64,000 nucleotides of DNA. Origin: Lentinula raphanica. Its lineage: Eukaryota > Basidiomycota > Agaricomycetes > Agaricales > Omphalotaceae. The notes under the pieces are model-generated. The model did not search any database. It had not been told where the DNA came from and saw only the letters and a program-made list of their open reading frames with translations. How positions within the stretch are numbered: position 1 is the first letter of the stretch; every line of letters starts with the position of its first letter. The position numbers and the translations under genes were made by a program. Below are positions 44,661-57,337 of this stretch, in pieces. Where the stretch lies: contig JANVFP010000034.1 of assembly GCA_027919835.1 (NCBI GenBank), forward strand, positions 186,001 through 250,000, given 5' to 3'.

Positions 44661-45327
44661 TAGATGTGCATACTATATGGGCCTACATACCCTTTTTCAC
44701 AGAAGCTGAACAGACTCCTAGAACAAAGTACTAAGCTCTTCTAGAACTAGATTGATAGGTTTACTGTGAAGCTCAGAATGTGCTGAACGTTTGAACCTTC
44801 GCTGAGGCTCTTCGACGTCGTCGTGGTTGTTGACAATGACAGAGAGAATTTTACATGGTATAAGTTAGCGCCCAACTTTGTGACAAGCTTAAGCACGTCT
44901 GGAGACGTTTGTTGACGAGAGCTGCCTACAAAACCTGGTGCTGAAAACTGATTTTAGAGCGAATCCTTAAGACTGGATGCTCAGACCTACATAGGAGGCC
45001 TTGAGGTTGAACGTTGAGCGCTAGCGCTGAGAAATACTTAGCGCTCTCTTGGGCGCCTATTTTCTATCTTCTCTTTCGTCCACTCCGGTGACTTACTAAT
45101 ACTCGAAGACATAAGTATCTACCTGTATCGCCGACTTGGACGTCTCATACAACCCATGAGTCGAATTGATTGCTGATAATACGACTGCCCTTACGACTCA
45201 GCTCGGAACTGTGAGATTCGTTGAACGTTACAAGTTACCGTCAAGCTCGAGCTCGACTTGTTTCAACCCGGGCTCATTACCAATACCGTTGATCACATTC
45301 TAGAACACATCAACCTCTTCTGGCTCT
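44661..45327. promoter_or_regulatory. Intergenic, promoter of exportin-1
   Basis: This 667-bp stretch is between the HNH gene and the exportin gene, both on the plus strand. The C/T-rich text before 45,328 probably holds the core promoter. No repeat or small gene seen. Confidence 0.4.
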
Positions 45328-48300
45328 ATGGAGGTGTGTCTATATTATATGTAGCCATATATCTCACTCGTATAGCCACTTTCTCCCTCTCTCTCTCTCT
45401 CTCTCTCCCAGTTCCAATCCATATCCGACTTTTCGCAAGAGCTCGATATCTCATTGCTCGATAGAGTCGTCCTGACCTTCTTTACTGGGTCAGGACCCGA
45501 GGTACGCCGCGTACTATATATACGCCTATGAAATCCTGGTTGAACTTCATTATCATTTAGCAACAAGCTGCTCAACTCGCTCTCACCCAATTCCAAGAAC
45601 ATCCCGATGCATGGACAAGGGTCCCTGAGATATTACAGAAATCTACCTACTCCCAGACGAAGGTATGCTCAGCAAGGCTCAACAATATCCGACACACTCA
45701 TGCTATGTCCTCAACTCTATTATAATAGTACATAGGTCTTCAAATCCTCGAGAAACTCATCTCAACACGATGGAAATCTCTTCCAGATAACCAAAGACAA
45801 GGTGCGCTTTTCAATAAAACGATCGTGGACTTGATATACAGCTCACGCCGAATGATGATTTCCAGGCGTCAGAAACTTTCTCGTCAGTGTCACCATCCAA
45901 GTCGCTTCGGACGAGATCACGGCACGAAAGGAGAAGGTCTACCTGAACAAGTTGAATCTAGTTATGGTGCAGGTACTTACTACCAAACCTCATCCGATCC
46001 TGTCTTCAGCTGATAATTTCTCATTCTCCCTTCCTTCCCTCCTTCCTTCCTTCCAGGTCCTAAAACAAGAATGGCCCCATAACTGGCCCACCTTCATCTC
46101 CGAACTCGTCGAATCATCCACCTCCTCCCTCGCTCTCTGCGAGAACAACATCGTTCTCCTCCGACTTCTATCCGAAGAGATCTTCGACTTCTCCGCCGAT
46201 CAACTCACCCAAGCCAAAGCGGCCGAACTCAAACTCCAGCTGTCTAACGAGTTGAGCATGGTGTTCAGGTTGTGTTTGGAGGTATTGAAGTCGGATGCGG
46301 GGAAGGTCAGTTTGTTGAGGGCGACGCTGGAGACGTTGGGGAGGTTTTTGAGTTGGATACCGCTTGGGTATATCTTCGAGACTGAGTTGTTACAGCTCTT
46401 CGTCGATCGTGTGAGCATTTTATATCTCTCTCTTTCTTCAGCCTCCTGACCTATCTCCCCTTCTCCCCTTCCCCCTCACTCATTCCCATACATCTACACA
46501 GTTCCTCGAACCCGCCGAATACCGCAACCTCACACTGAAATGCGCCGCTGAAATCGCCAGTCTCCCTCGGTCGGACGTATCCATGTACGACGGCAAACTA
46601 AAGCAATTCTTCATGAACATCATGACGACCATCAACAAACTCATCCCACCGAGTACAGATATCGCATCGGCGTATGCGAACGCTTCGGATACGGGACAAG
46701 AGATGGTCCTCGCGATCGCTTTGTTCTTGGCTAATTATTTTGAGAGACATTTGGTGAATATGGAGAGAGGTATGAGATTTTGCTCCCAACTAATCAGAGT
46801 CATCGCTAAAGCTCAACTTGAACTTCTCTTATACATAGACGAAGACCGTGAAGCGCTCATGAACGCTCATTTCTATCTTATCAAGATTTCCCAAGTGGAT
46901 GAACGAGAGGTGTTCAAGATCTGTCTTGAATACTGGCTCATCCTCCTCGCCGGGCTCTACGATGAAGTATCCAAAATCCCGATTGGTACCAATCTTGGAG
47001 TGTTGAAGTTGCGGAAGGATATATATAAGGAGATTTTGACGAATTTAAGGCTTGTGGCTGTCGGGAAGATGGTTAAACCCGAGGAGGTATGTACAGTGGT
47101 TCACGCATCATGGTCATCATCTCCTAATTTGGAACCTCCTTCTTACACTTCCTCTGTTCCTTAGGTGCTAATTGTTGAGAACGAAGAAGGCGAAGTCGTA
47201 CGCGAACGTCTCCAAGAGACCGATACGATCGTCCTCTACAAATCCATGCGGGAACTCATGCTATACCTCACCCATCTTGATATCTCTGATACCGAGACCA
47301 TTCTGAGTCAGAAATTGGCTGCGCAGATGGATGGGAGTGAGTGGAGTTGGAATAATTTGAATACGCTCTGTTGGGCAATAGGGAGTATATCGGGTGCTAT
47401 GGGTGAGTGACGAGTCCCTACCCGGATATCGTGCTTCGGGCCTGTACCGATTGATGTACGATTTCTTGTTTTGAAACAGACGAAGAGACCGAAAAACGCT
47501 TCTTGGTCCTCGTCATCCGTGAACTACTCAGTCTGGTCGAACAAAAACGAGGGAAGGACAACAAGGCAATCATCGCTGCGAATATCATGTACATCGTCGG
47601 TCAATACCCCCGGTTCCTCAGAGCCCATTGGAGATTCTTGAAGACGGTGGTGAATAAGCTGTTTGAGTTCATGCATGAAACTCATGAAGGTATTTCTATT
47701 CCTCTTATTCGCTCGATTGATTCTCGAATTTTGTGTATAAATCACATCTTCAAATGAACACTAATGTTCAACTTCTTCATCTCCATAGGTGTCCAAGATA
47801 TGGCCTGTGACACGTACATGAAGATCACCACGACGTGTGCAAGACAATTTGTTATCCGGCAACCGGATGAGAAGGAGGCGTTCATCGATGAGATTTTAAG
47901 GACGCTCAATAGAGTCACAGTTGATCTTTCGCCTCAGCAAGTACATCGCATACCTCTTTTCTCAAGATGATTACTGTGTAACTTCTCATGTGAATGCCCC
48001 TATGTAGGTACACACATTCTACGAAGCCACCGGAGTGATCATCGTCGAGGCAGTAAACAAAGCTCAACAAGAGCGGCTCATCGCCGGTCTGATGCAGTTG
48101 CCTAACGATGCGGTACGTATTAAAACGTCCTCTTCTCATCCTCTAAGTCCTCCATACACCCGATTTTTTAAGAACGCTTCATACTGACCCGTACCCCTTT
48201 TTTCTTTGCCAGTGGGATGCCCTTATGATGCAAGCGTCCCAAACAACTTCTATCAAATCCTCCCCCACTGGTCCCACTGCTCTCCTACACAACACTGAGT

Positions 48301-49803
48301 TCGTTAAACTTCTTTCGAACATACTTAAAACGAACATATCGGCATGTACATCCATCGGCGGGGAAGCTTATACGCCTCAGATCGCTAGGATTTTCACGGA
48401 TATGCTCGGTCTGTACAAGACCATAAGTGGGATGATCAGCGAGTCCATAGCAAATGAAGGCAGGTTCATGATCGATTTCACCTGATATAATCTAATTGCT
48501 GATATTAATATATTGTTCACTTTTCCTCTGTGGACCGCTATACTCGATCCATAGGCGTACTCACAGCCAAGACACCAAAGAACCGTCAACTTCGCGCACT
48601 CAAGAAGGACATACTCAAGCTCATGCAAACCTACATCAACTCTGTCATTGAAATCGAGGCTGTCAATGAAAACTTTATACCTCCACTTTTGGATGCTGTG
48701 TTGAGTGATTATCAAACAAATGTGGCTGCAGCTAGGGATGCAGAGGTTCTGCATCTGATGAGTGATATTGTTCACTGTCTTGGTGTGAGTTCTCATTTCG
48801 CTTTTGATTGTGTCCAAACTTGAAGTTATGTGTGCTAACAACATACCGATTTCTCAATTTCCAATTTCCAAAGTCCTTGATCACACCGCAAATAGCGCCC
48901 ATCCTAGGTGCTGTCCTCGAACCAACATTGGAAATGATCACGCAGGATTTGTCAGAGTATCCTGATCATCGTTTGTACTTCTTCAGTATGCTCCGGATGA
49001 TTATCTTGAATTGCTTCCCAGGTAAAGGAGTTGTCGAGCTCTTCAATGCTCAATTTTGCTCTGTTTTTGTTTCTTTTGTGGCTGATTTACTTCTGAACAT
49101 AGCATTGCTCAGTATACCTCCAGCAGGCTTCAAGCTTGTGATGAACAGTATCATTTGGGCGATGAAGCATTCTGCACGAGATATCGGTGATACTGGGTTA
49201 CATAGTGAGTATTCACTAACAGTCATTATGATGTGCATCCGGCGGCGCCCGTCATGATTCCTTCAACCATCAGCATCATAACTCTAATCTGGTACTCTTC
49301 CCCCAGTGTGTCTCGAGATCCTTGAAGCCTTCTCTTCCTCCTCTCCAGAAGTTGCCCAAGCTTTCTACGGCCAATATTTCTTGCTGATTGTTCAAGAGAT
49401 CTTCTATGTCATGACAGACTCGGAGCATCAGAGTGGATTTTCCTTGCAAGCACTCGTACTCTTGCGTATGTTCAAGATTGTCAATGAGAGTCGGATGCCA
49501 GCAGAGGTGTTGGACCCCCAGCTTGATTCTACAACTGAAGGACGCATCATGTCAATGACCTGCAGCGAATTCTTCCAGAGCTATTGCATCAAGCTGTTAA
49601 GCACTGCATTCCCGCATACTCGAAGGTGTGTGCCCTTGCCTGTCCATAATGTGTCTGCATGGTTAACTGAAAACAAAACATCCAGTTCCCATATCAGCAC
49701 AATGATAACTGACATAAATAATAACTACAATGATCCCAGTAGATTCAAGGCCAGTTTAAGGGACTTTTTGATACTGAGGAAAGAGGTGTCGGTAGAAACT
49801 TAA
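45328..49803 (+). CDS. XPO1: Exportin-1 (CRM1), divergent C-terminus
   Basis: Nuclear export receptor for leucine-rich NES cargo, working with Ran-GTP. The start at 45328 is ATGGAG, directly followed by an intron with a (CT)n tract; exon 2 gives [20 protein letters not shown]. The order of CRM1 blocks is complete: [42 protein letters not shown]-like HEAT helices, [13 protein letters not shown], and [16 protein letters not shown]. That last block carries the Cys that leptomycin B binds in human (C528) and S. pombe. Next come [71 protein letters not shown]. The last exon ends [15 protein letters not shown] and stops at 49803, so the usual C-terminal acidic tail of about 40-50 residues is missing. 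About 14 exons. Confidence 0.92.
45387..45408 (+). repeat. (CT)n tract in exportin-1 intron 1
   Basis: A run of CT dinucleotides forms the polypyrimidine tract directly before the acceptor CCCAG of intron 1. A length-variable microsatellite, otherwise unremarkable. Confidence 0.85.
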
Positions 49804-50642
49804 TCATCAAAGGAAACCTGTATGATAGATTGTATTCTTAGGGTCAAGTTAGCATCAAAGAATGTACAATTCTTGTCTCTCAGAAATTAGAATGAACACC
49901 GTGACGTGAAAGACAGGAGCATTGCAGTACCAGCCCAGTCCCATTCTATCTCCTGTTTGATGTAATTTTGAACGGAGTGGGGTTGAATGCCCCATCCCCC
50001 ACCTGGAACGCTCGATGGTAAGTTCCTGTTCGACGAAACTCAAAGTTATCGGTGGAGTTTGCATTAATCCTTTAGCGGTGTAACAAGCGACAAACTACGT
50101 GGAAACAACTTGATATCCAAACACAAGTGCCGGAACTCGCATATTCCAGAACAAAAAGGTTGCAGCTTCACCAGCCTCAATGCCACTTGATTCCGTAGTT
50201 CGGTACATCCAAATCTGAGTTTTCAGTCCCGTCATCGATTAGAATGTTCCATGGTCACCAGGTTTGTTCAGTCAATGTTTGCTTCAATCCCAGCTGCTCT
50301 CGGATGGCCCCTCCAAGCTACTTTAAGCTACTTAGAGACGATGTTCAATAGTTAGTCCAGATCTGTCCCGAGCAGTGTCAAGGAAAGGTTACAACACATA
50401 GACTCGGATTACTGAACAGGCGAACAAACTTCTAACTCCATTCAAATCCAAGATACAGGGGAGAAAGCTCCAGAACTGAGCTTCAGAACAGCCACTGATA
50501 AGGTGAGATGCAGTTAACAGACAGGCTGTTCAAGATCAGGGATTAAAATTCTGTTCATAGCCCAAATACTCCATTGCTACGTGTCCCAAATTTACAAAAC
50601 ACTTTCGCTCCTGAGTCTTTGTCCAACGCATGCACAGCGTAT
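49804..50642. other. Convergent spacer, nothing recognised
   Basis: This 839-bp stretch is between exportin-1 (+) and the secreted hypothetical gene (-). Sequence at 50,178-50,220 (ATGCCACTTGATTCCGTAGT, ACATCCAAATCTG) resembles 39,048-39,095, perhaps a small interspersed repeat. No gene seen. Confidence 0.4.
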
Positions 50643-52257
50643 TCAACTATGGCCCTCAGGTAATCCCAATGCTTTCCACATCTCCTAAAGTGGGCAATGT
50701 TTAACGGGAAGTTTAGTCACGGATGAAAGCTTACTTACGGCGCAGCCACGAGCGTCAACTTCAGTAGAACCTTCACTTCCATCCCAAACCACCTCTACCA
50801 CAGGACCAGACTCTCCATCACTATTCTTCTGACCCCACCTGAATAGTAAACGCCCAGGCTTTTGCTTCTCCGGAAGTTGTGCTTCTGCAGTGGCAAAAGG
50901 GATAGAATACTCTGATCCTTTCGTATAGACGTTGAGTTTAGCGCCCGTTGCAAACACCGCATCATATGGTTCGATGCCAAGCGCCTTTGCAATCGCTACT
51001 TGTGCCGAATTCTCGAAGTCAGTCGTCGGTTTCCATCCGTTTTTGAAACAGTGATAGCCTGGGCCAGGAGCAGTCGTGGTATAAGCGACTCTGTAGGAAA
51101 CGCCCGGTGGGATATTCATTTTTGTCAGTTTCGCGATGTTCTATGATGTACATATATCAACAAGACTCGAAATAGGCAAAAATCGTTCCTGCTTACACGG
51201 ATTGCGATCGTATTCAGTTCAAAGGGCTCTTTGTCTTTCGATTTCCATTCCACAGCTCCCTTGAGCATCATGCTGTTGTCGTAGGATGGATTGCCTCGGA
51301 TGGTGATGGTTCCCTCCAATGGAGCTCGAGATTCAGGAAGAGTGATGGAGAAGGGAAGCGAACAGTAAACGAGGCCTGCTGAAGACTTGAGCTGAAACAA
51401 GGAAGCTGTATTGATTGGCACGAATCGATCTTTAGAGAGATCTTGTGCGAAACCTAAATGCTTCACACTCTCTACAATCACATCTCGTATGCAGGTAGCC
51501 CATTCTCGGCGGTCAGTTATGGGTCGCAAAGGAGTAGATGATTCTGTTGTCTTGAGCGCAGAGTAACTGATCACGCATTTGTTGTCTCGATTCGCGTCTT
51601 CACGCTCTTTCAAAAATGGTTTATACAGTTTGAGAAGGTTCTAGAGAACAAGGAAATAGATGAAGGCCAAGAGTTGGGGATAGCTCTGCTCACCTTGAGC
51701 GCTTCTTCATTAGGGATCTTGATCGGTGTTGATTTCACATCGTCCTGTTTCCAACGCAGATAACCTCGAACCATATCCTCCTTAGTCGTTATTGTGATTA
51801 TCCCCGACTCGGTGCCGTGGTTCTTCAGACGGTCATCATTAACAGAGACAGAAAAGGTAAGACTAAAGGCATCAGGTGCTGTGACGTAGAAACTTGGGGG
51901 CAGATAATCGATCACCCAATTGATAGTAACCGGCGCACGAGGAAGAGACCCTCTCATGATATCAAGGAAATACTGCCCGATGCTCCTCCTTTGACCCATG
52001 ATATCGCTTCCGGGAACAACTCGAATGTATCGTGATGGAGGTTTACCGGGGCCTATCAGAGCCCGAACTCCCGTACGAGCGGCCAAATGCATCTCCTACA
52101 TAGGATTGTCTGATTTGTGAGTCTTTTATTCAGACATATTTCATGAACTTACCGTAGGAACAGCAGCACTATGTACAGCAAAAACAAGCTCGAATATGAC
52201 AAAAACCAAGAGCGCGAAGGAAAACGGTCGTTTTTGACGAAAAGCACGAAAAAGCAT
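50643..52257 (-). CDS. Predicted secreted or membrane-anchored protein, unknown
   Basis: The start at 52257 gives MLFRAFRQKRPFSFALLVFV and IFELVFAVHSAAVPT, a signal peptide or anchor after a basic N-terminus; an in-frame Met exists upstream at 52392. Exon 2 gives EMHLAARTGVRALIGPGKPP, RRSIGQYFLDIMRG and PVTINWVIDYLPPSFYV. Exon 3 gives CVISYSALKTTESSTPL, WATCIRDVIVESVKHLGF, SLPFSITLPE and LEGTITIRGNPS. Exon 4 gives MNIPPGVSYRVAYTTTAPGP and ends DARGCA. From there either the frame runs to a stop at 50685, or a GTAAGT...TTTAG intron leads to a final exon ending WKALGLPEGHS at 50643; the second is preferred. About 430 residues. No family recognised; several short beta-type blocks suggest an extracellular beta-rich protein. 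Confidence 0.65.
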
Positions 52258-53606
52258 GGTGATTGAGTAGGATTTTGAGGAGGATGAGTTAAAACGTGGC
52301 AATTGATAATCTGTGAAGGAGTCACTGTCAGGATAATGGTCAGCATTTGAGGTTGAGAAGAGACGTTGCCTTTGACCAGCAAAGAGACACAACCAGGTGC
52401 AGAGAGAAACAAGAATGAAGCGTGGTTTTTTTGGCGGTTCGATATTTAACTCAAACTGATGGCAAGAAAAGCCCTGGGCCCCGGCGGCTTGGTCCGGTGT
52501 CCTTCACCGCCCCTACGGGACTCGGTGGGCCCACGGTAGCCCACGTTCTACCGGCATCCATTTGATTGGGTTTCTACTATTCTAAGATAGTGTAGTATGT
52601 ACCATCCTGGTACCATCTAGGCTGTAGCAGGCTCTAGCCTTATGAGCTTTGAGGGCTTTTCCAGGTGTTGAAAATCATTTTTTGGTACCAGGAAGTCCTA
52701 ACAGGGCTGCTCGAGTGACATGGAACCCGGGGGTACATGCTGGGGCATGCATAGTAGTACATGGGTAGACCTTCGAATGAATTCTTGCTCAAATTTCGAT
52801 AACGATCGCTCGCCATGCGCATTAGGAACAGATAGGACGAAACGCTGATGCGTGGAAAACAGTCGTCAATCTTGATATTACTTATCAGAAGACAAATGAA
52901 AATAATGAAAGACTCAGAGCAAACTTTTTTGCAATGGAAGGCCGTCACCTTGTGCCGTCGCAGGCCATCGCCTGCTCAGTGCAGCCTATGTAGCTCAGCC
53001 CAGCCTCGTTCCCAATCGATTTATCCGGCCATTGTCCGGATGCTTGATCACCAGATTCAGAGTCGTACGCGCGTAGGAGGTAGCCGTCTGTATTGAACCG
53101 TGATGTATGTAATACTTAGTCTGAGAAAAGATCTCTCTTGCAAGGACAGTGCAAGCCTGATACGCGTCGTCACATAGCGTCGAATATGCCAAGGAAATTG
53201 GATTGATTGATTTGAAGCCAGGCCTAAAACTGCCTAAAAGCAACGTTGTCAACGTTATGCATCACGCTCAGCTCCAGCAAGGAGCTCGATACCCTGTAGC
53301 CACTTCTCCCCTTGCCCCCTCTTCCCCTCTTCCCACCCTCAGTCTCTCCTTCTCCCCTCCGTTGTCTCAAACCCTGAATCAGTCCAACCTTTCGAGCAAC
53401 AACTTGAAGCAAAGAAACTCGAGACTACGACCCTGTTCCATACTCCGACTCCTATAGCCTGTCTCAAACATGTCTCATTCATGTCGTTGTCTATAAAATC
53501 CCATAGCCGAGCCCTCCTCTTCTCTCTCATTCCAAACTTCAATCGTTCCACTACAACATCTGCCGCAAGTCATCTCTCCGAATCAACTTCACATACAAAC
53601 ATACAA
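52258..53606. other. Divergent spacer with promoters on both sides
   Basis: About 1.35 kb between the secreted gene (-) and the motif-family gene (+). The stretch at 52,480-52,560 is GC-rich (GGCCCCGGCGGCTTGG, GGTGGGCCCACGG). The last 250 bp before 53,607 is C/T-rich, as expected for a fungal promoter and 5' UTR. No gene was recognised. Confidence 0.45.
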
Positions 53607-54442
53607 ATGTCACCCACCAAATCTGCTCTGACCGCCGACGTTGACAACCAGGAATACACGTACGAGTCCTGGGAGGTAGAACTAGTCGCTCGTATTCGAA
53701 AGATGAAGATCGATACCCTCTTGGACAAGCGCAAACGCCGATTCGACTTCTACTTCGACAATGAATGTAAATCGAGGAGGTATGCAGATTTCACCCTTCT
53801 CTTATTCATCGAGCGTTCGTAACGAGTTCTTTGCAGCCTGGCTGGAGGCCCCAAGATCATGTTCTGGTGCCACTACACCGCCTGGGTGGACGCACACGCT
53901 TCGAAAACGAACGAAGACCATTATGAGTTTCTCTGTAAAAACAGGAACTCCATCGCCATCGTGATTGATTCGGATCGCAAGGCATGGGAGGAATTCTTAT
54001 CCCTAGAATTTAAAGAACAGGTAAATGATATCCCCCAGCCGTCTCACCAGTCGATTGTTCTTAATACATATTTCAGCCCCCGCTTCCACTGCCATCGACC
54101 TCGACTTCAACCAACAAGCCCGCTGTGATTTCGAAAGTCACAAAGTCGACTTCCTCGCCTCTGCGCAAGGGGAGCGGTGAAACGCAAAATACCCCTAATT
54201 TCACCCCTAAATCCCGTCTATCCAAAGACAACGCTGCGGCATCTTCACGCAAGTCCGGTTGGGAAAAGGGCTCTGAGTGTACCCTGTTGAAGCGAGTCTT
54301 ATTATCGAACGCTCGCAGGGTATCCATGGAATGTGGAGTGCAGATTCAACTTCGAGGCTATGACACGGCTGCCAGTTTAGGAAAGTCGTTGCTGGAGAAG
54401 GAGACACAGCTTATTTATTCGACTGGAAAAGTCCAGGCTTAA
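53607..54442 (+). CDS. Unknown protein with GW-K-S-C motif, family F copy 2
   Basis: Paralog of the gene at 23.7-24.5 kb. The start at 53607 gives MSPTKSALTADVDNQEYTYE, then a basic helix (VARIRKMKIDTLLDKRKRRF) and DFYFDNECKSRR at a donor near 53,778. Exon 2 gives IMFWCHYTAWVDAHASKTNE and IDSDRKAWEEFLSLEFKEQ. After an intron at about 54,020-54,076 comes a Pro/Ser/Thr-rich linker, the shared block SRKSGWEKGSECTLLKRVLL, SNARRVSMECGVQIQL and an end at GKVQA, stop at 54442. About 240 residues, no signal peptide. The layout (basic helix, DR-x-W-E-x-F block, linker, GW-K-S-C block) is shared with copy 1, and the two copies lie 30 kb apart in opposite orientation. Confidence 0.65.
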
Positions 54443-54801
54443 CTATATCTACTCGCATTACTTGTTATCAGAAACTGTCGCTGTATAGTGTGATTGACAC
54501 TCACCTTACGATACATATACCCTTGCTCGATCAAAGGTTGTTTTCTAGCCGTCAATGGTTTAAACTGGAGACGTGTCGAGAACGCTCACTTCTGTCTGAT
54601 TCGTCGATTTCTGATTGCTCGATACCAATGTTGAAACGTTTCAACCTCCTCATGAATCATCGATCGTTCTCATTTCCGAGAAGACTCGATACTGTGAACA
54701 TTCGGGCAACAACGACTCTTTAAATATCTAGTAGAATAATCAATCAACATCGCAGAAAAATCTATATAGTACAAGCACAAAAACAGCAAAAATCCTCATC
54801 T
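54443..54801. other. Convergent spacer
   Basis: This 359-bp stretch is between the stops of the family F gene (+) and IDO (-). Nothing recognised. Confidence 0.5.
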
Positions 54802-56415
54802 TCAACTCGACCTCACACTCGACGCTCCCGACCCACCAGTGCGGTCGGCGGTATACTTCGCAACTTCTTTAGTGAGCGTGACCTGTTGGGATCTGACAAT
54901 GTCCATTATCTCTTGCACGCTCTTGACTCCGGGCTCTTCGGCAGCAGCAGCGTTGGTGCAATGGGTTTCGACCTGGATCATCAGTGCAAGGACTGCTTGG
55001 AGTTGATTCGGAAGCCACTGGGTATGAAAAAGTCAGGATCTCTCTCAGCCATTTCGGACGTGGATATGGGGGCAAGTTGATCACTCACAGTAACGATCGG
55101 ACTCCCTCCTGTAGCCGTAGGATGCTTGCTGAACTTCAAGATATACTCTCTCGTGAAACACCAATGCCGCCATCTAAACTCCCTGACGTAGTCCAACGCA
55201 CGAAGGTACAGCTCAGCCGAAGCAGGATCATCCAACGCGTATTGACGAAAACCGACTTTGTCAGAATGGTCTTTGACAGCTTGGAGGAACTCGCGGTGGT
55301 TTCCGGGGCGGTATTGGCGAAAGTCTTGGAGGATCTCGGTCAGGGGAGTGTCGGGCATGGTGATCTGGAGGAGGTTGTCGCAGAGTGGGATCTGTGATGG
55401 GCGTGGGGCATGAATGAGTTGCGTCTGAGTAGGATTGCTAAGGTAAGATACGAACCATGCTATCGTTTGCTCCTGATTCGCCACGGAACGACATGGGTTC
55501 CTCGCTGACACCTTCATAGACCACACCTTCAGGGAACATACTCTGGCTAGTGATTCCAAAGATGAACGTTCTGAAGGTATTATACCCGTTCGGCTTGCTC
55601 TTGTTCCACATCGTGTCCATTACTTTGTTGATTTCCTTCAAAGATTCGAGCATATCCTTCATTCCCGTGTCGAACTTGGTGCGATCAGATGAGGATACTC
55701 CGTTGAGGGCTTCAACAGCGCCGCTGATAAGCAAACCAGAGTGAGAGACCATGTCGATGTGGACGAAGACGAAGCCAGCTTCGGAGGATGAGGGGTCGAG
55801 TCCTTGCTCAAAGGCGCGAACAAGACGGAGGTTTGAGTAGGTGAGACCGAGGGAAGGGTCAGCAAGGCGGTAGTTGTAAAGCGCGTACGACCCGGCATAT
55901 TCCATGAAAGGCTTGAATCCTGCACTGGGTACTATCATTAGGACGAGATAAGAAAACGGAATAAGATTGTCGAATTCTCACATCTCAGACACCTTAACCA
56001 TAGGTTTCGCGATAACAGCAGGAAGTCTCTGCCTTCCCAACCCATACCCTTCGCCTTTCAAGAATCTAAGATGACACGGCTCGAGCAGATACGCGCTCAA
56101 TAGGAATGAATAGTCTCTATAAATCGCGTTCATTATCCCTGCATCGTCCTTGAACTTCTCGACTTCTTCACTCAAATCTGGCAACTCCTTCTCCACGGTT
56201 TCACCGAGCTTTCCGCTTGCCAGCAGACCGGGAGCACCGTCGGCTTTGACGATGGGCATGCGAGATAGGAGTGACTCGAGCGGCGCGAAGGAAGGAGGAA
56301 GGGTACATGGGGGGTCATTTATTGGGAGGAACCCACGGTGGGTAGAGACGGTGAATGGGGGTGTGGAAGCAGAGACAGGGGTGTCAGCGTTGAGGATGGG
56401 AAAGCGGAAATCCAT
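54802..56415 (-). CDS. IDO: Indoleamine 2,3-dioxygenase
   Basis: Haem dioxygenase that opens the indole ring of L-tryptophan to N-formylkynurenine, the first step of the kynurenine route to NAD (yeast BNA2). The start at 56415 gives MDFRFPILNADTPVSASTPP. Diagnostic blocks: RLPAVIAKPMVKVSEM, GFKPFMEYAGSYALYNYRL, LVRAFEQGLDPSSSEAGFVF, VHIDMVSHSG, MSFRGESGANDSM, PGNHREFLQAVKDHSDKVGF, FRWRHWCFTREYILKFSKHP and TATGGSPIV. The RHWCFTREYI block holds the position of the proximal haem histidine region. Four exons with a stop at 54802-54804; the C-terminal helix (QEIMDIVRSQQVTL) and a Ser/Gly tail follow TGGSP. About 470 residues, a little longer than human IDO1, as usual in fungi. It appears complete. 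Confidence 0.95.
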
Positions 56416-57337
56416 TGTGTTAAGGCAAGGTAGGCAGGGGGTAGACGAAGTATCACTGCAAGTCCGTGACGATATATATGAGGAGAGAGATCTGTTATTA
56501 CATAGTCAGAGAGGATCCGTGCCGGTTCCAAAAAATCGTCTGACCTTGATGCATAAGTTATGTTTCGCCTCGGAACTTGTACTGCACAATAATTGTGATC
56601 ATGAACTACCGGCTGCTTCGACGAATCATACGCAAGGCCGGGAGGAGTATTTGGATAAGTTGACTGGCTTCAATTGGCTGTGAAATTAGGGTCCCTCTAC
56701 GATGGTTGGTCGCAGCATTGAGTGACAGCACACTCGCTTCCTCCGCCGCAATTGAGAGTGACTAGAATCATGGCATGAAATTCATCAATGAAAAGGTCCC
56801 TAATCTTTCCGCTTGGCCGTGGCTTACCTGTTCCCGGAAGGCCATGTCAGGCTTCTCGTGATAGAATCCAGGCAGAAATAGCAGCGAGTGACGAATGCAT
56901 TGCGGAGTTAGGACAGTATGATAAGAGCAACCTAGAGCACAAGTTGCGACGATTCTTCTTTTCGAATCCGAGTCTGCCGGGCAGATACTACTATAAGGAC
57001 GGACGAGCATCGTTAGGGTTCAGTTATTGGAAAAGCAATTCAACCGACATACTGATACGAGTCAAACGCGTCTCCACTGGCTACTAATCCTATGAGATAT
57101 TTGCAGAGGTACCCACAAATGAACGCGACGAAAAGATTTTGTGAGCGTGCTGATATCAGGCGTGAGGTAGACCATAGAGCGAATAAAAGAAAGAATAGTA
57201 TGCAGTTCTGTGTTCGTTCGGAATTGTGTTGAAAGAGGTTGAAAGACGAAAGCTGAGTTTGGGTTGGAACAATGGACGGTGGCTGTGTTACATAATGTGG
57301 CAGCCCTTCGATTCTAACCACAACCTCTTTCCAGCTC
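56416..57337. other. Divergent spacer, doubtful small ORF
   Basis: About 920 bp between IDO (-) and the kinase-like gene (+). A 99-codon plus-strand frame at 56788-57087 (MKRSLIFPLGRGLPVPGRPC) is the best candidate but has no family resemblance and overlaps frames on the other strand, so it is not called. Confidence 0.4.

Noticed and set aside
52930..53060. Possible tRNA-like text (GTAGCTCAGCCCAG)
   Set aside because: No acceptor stem, anticodon arm or T-loop could be matched around it.
56788..57087. 99-codon frame between IDO and the kinase-like gene
   Set aside because: It lies in a divergent promoter region, overlaps antisense frames and resembles no family.
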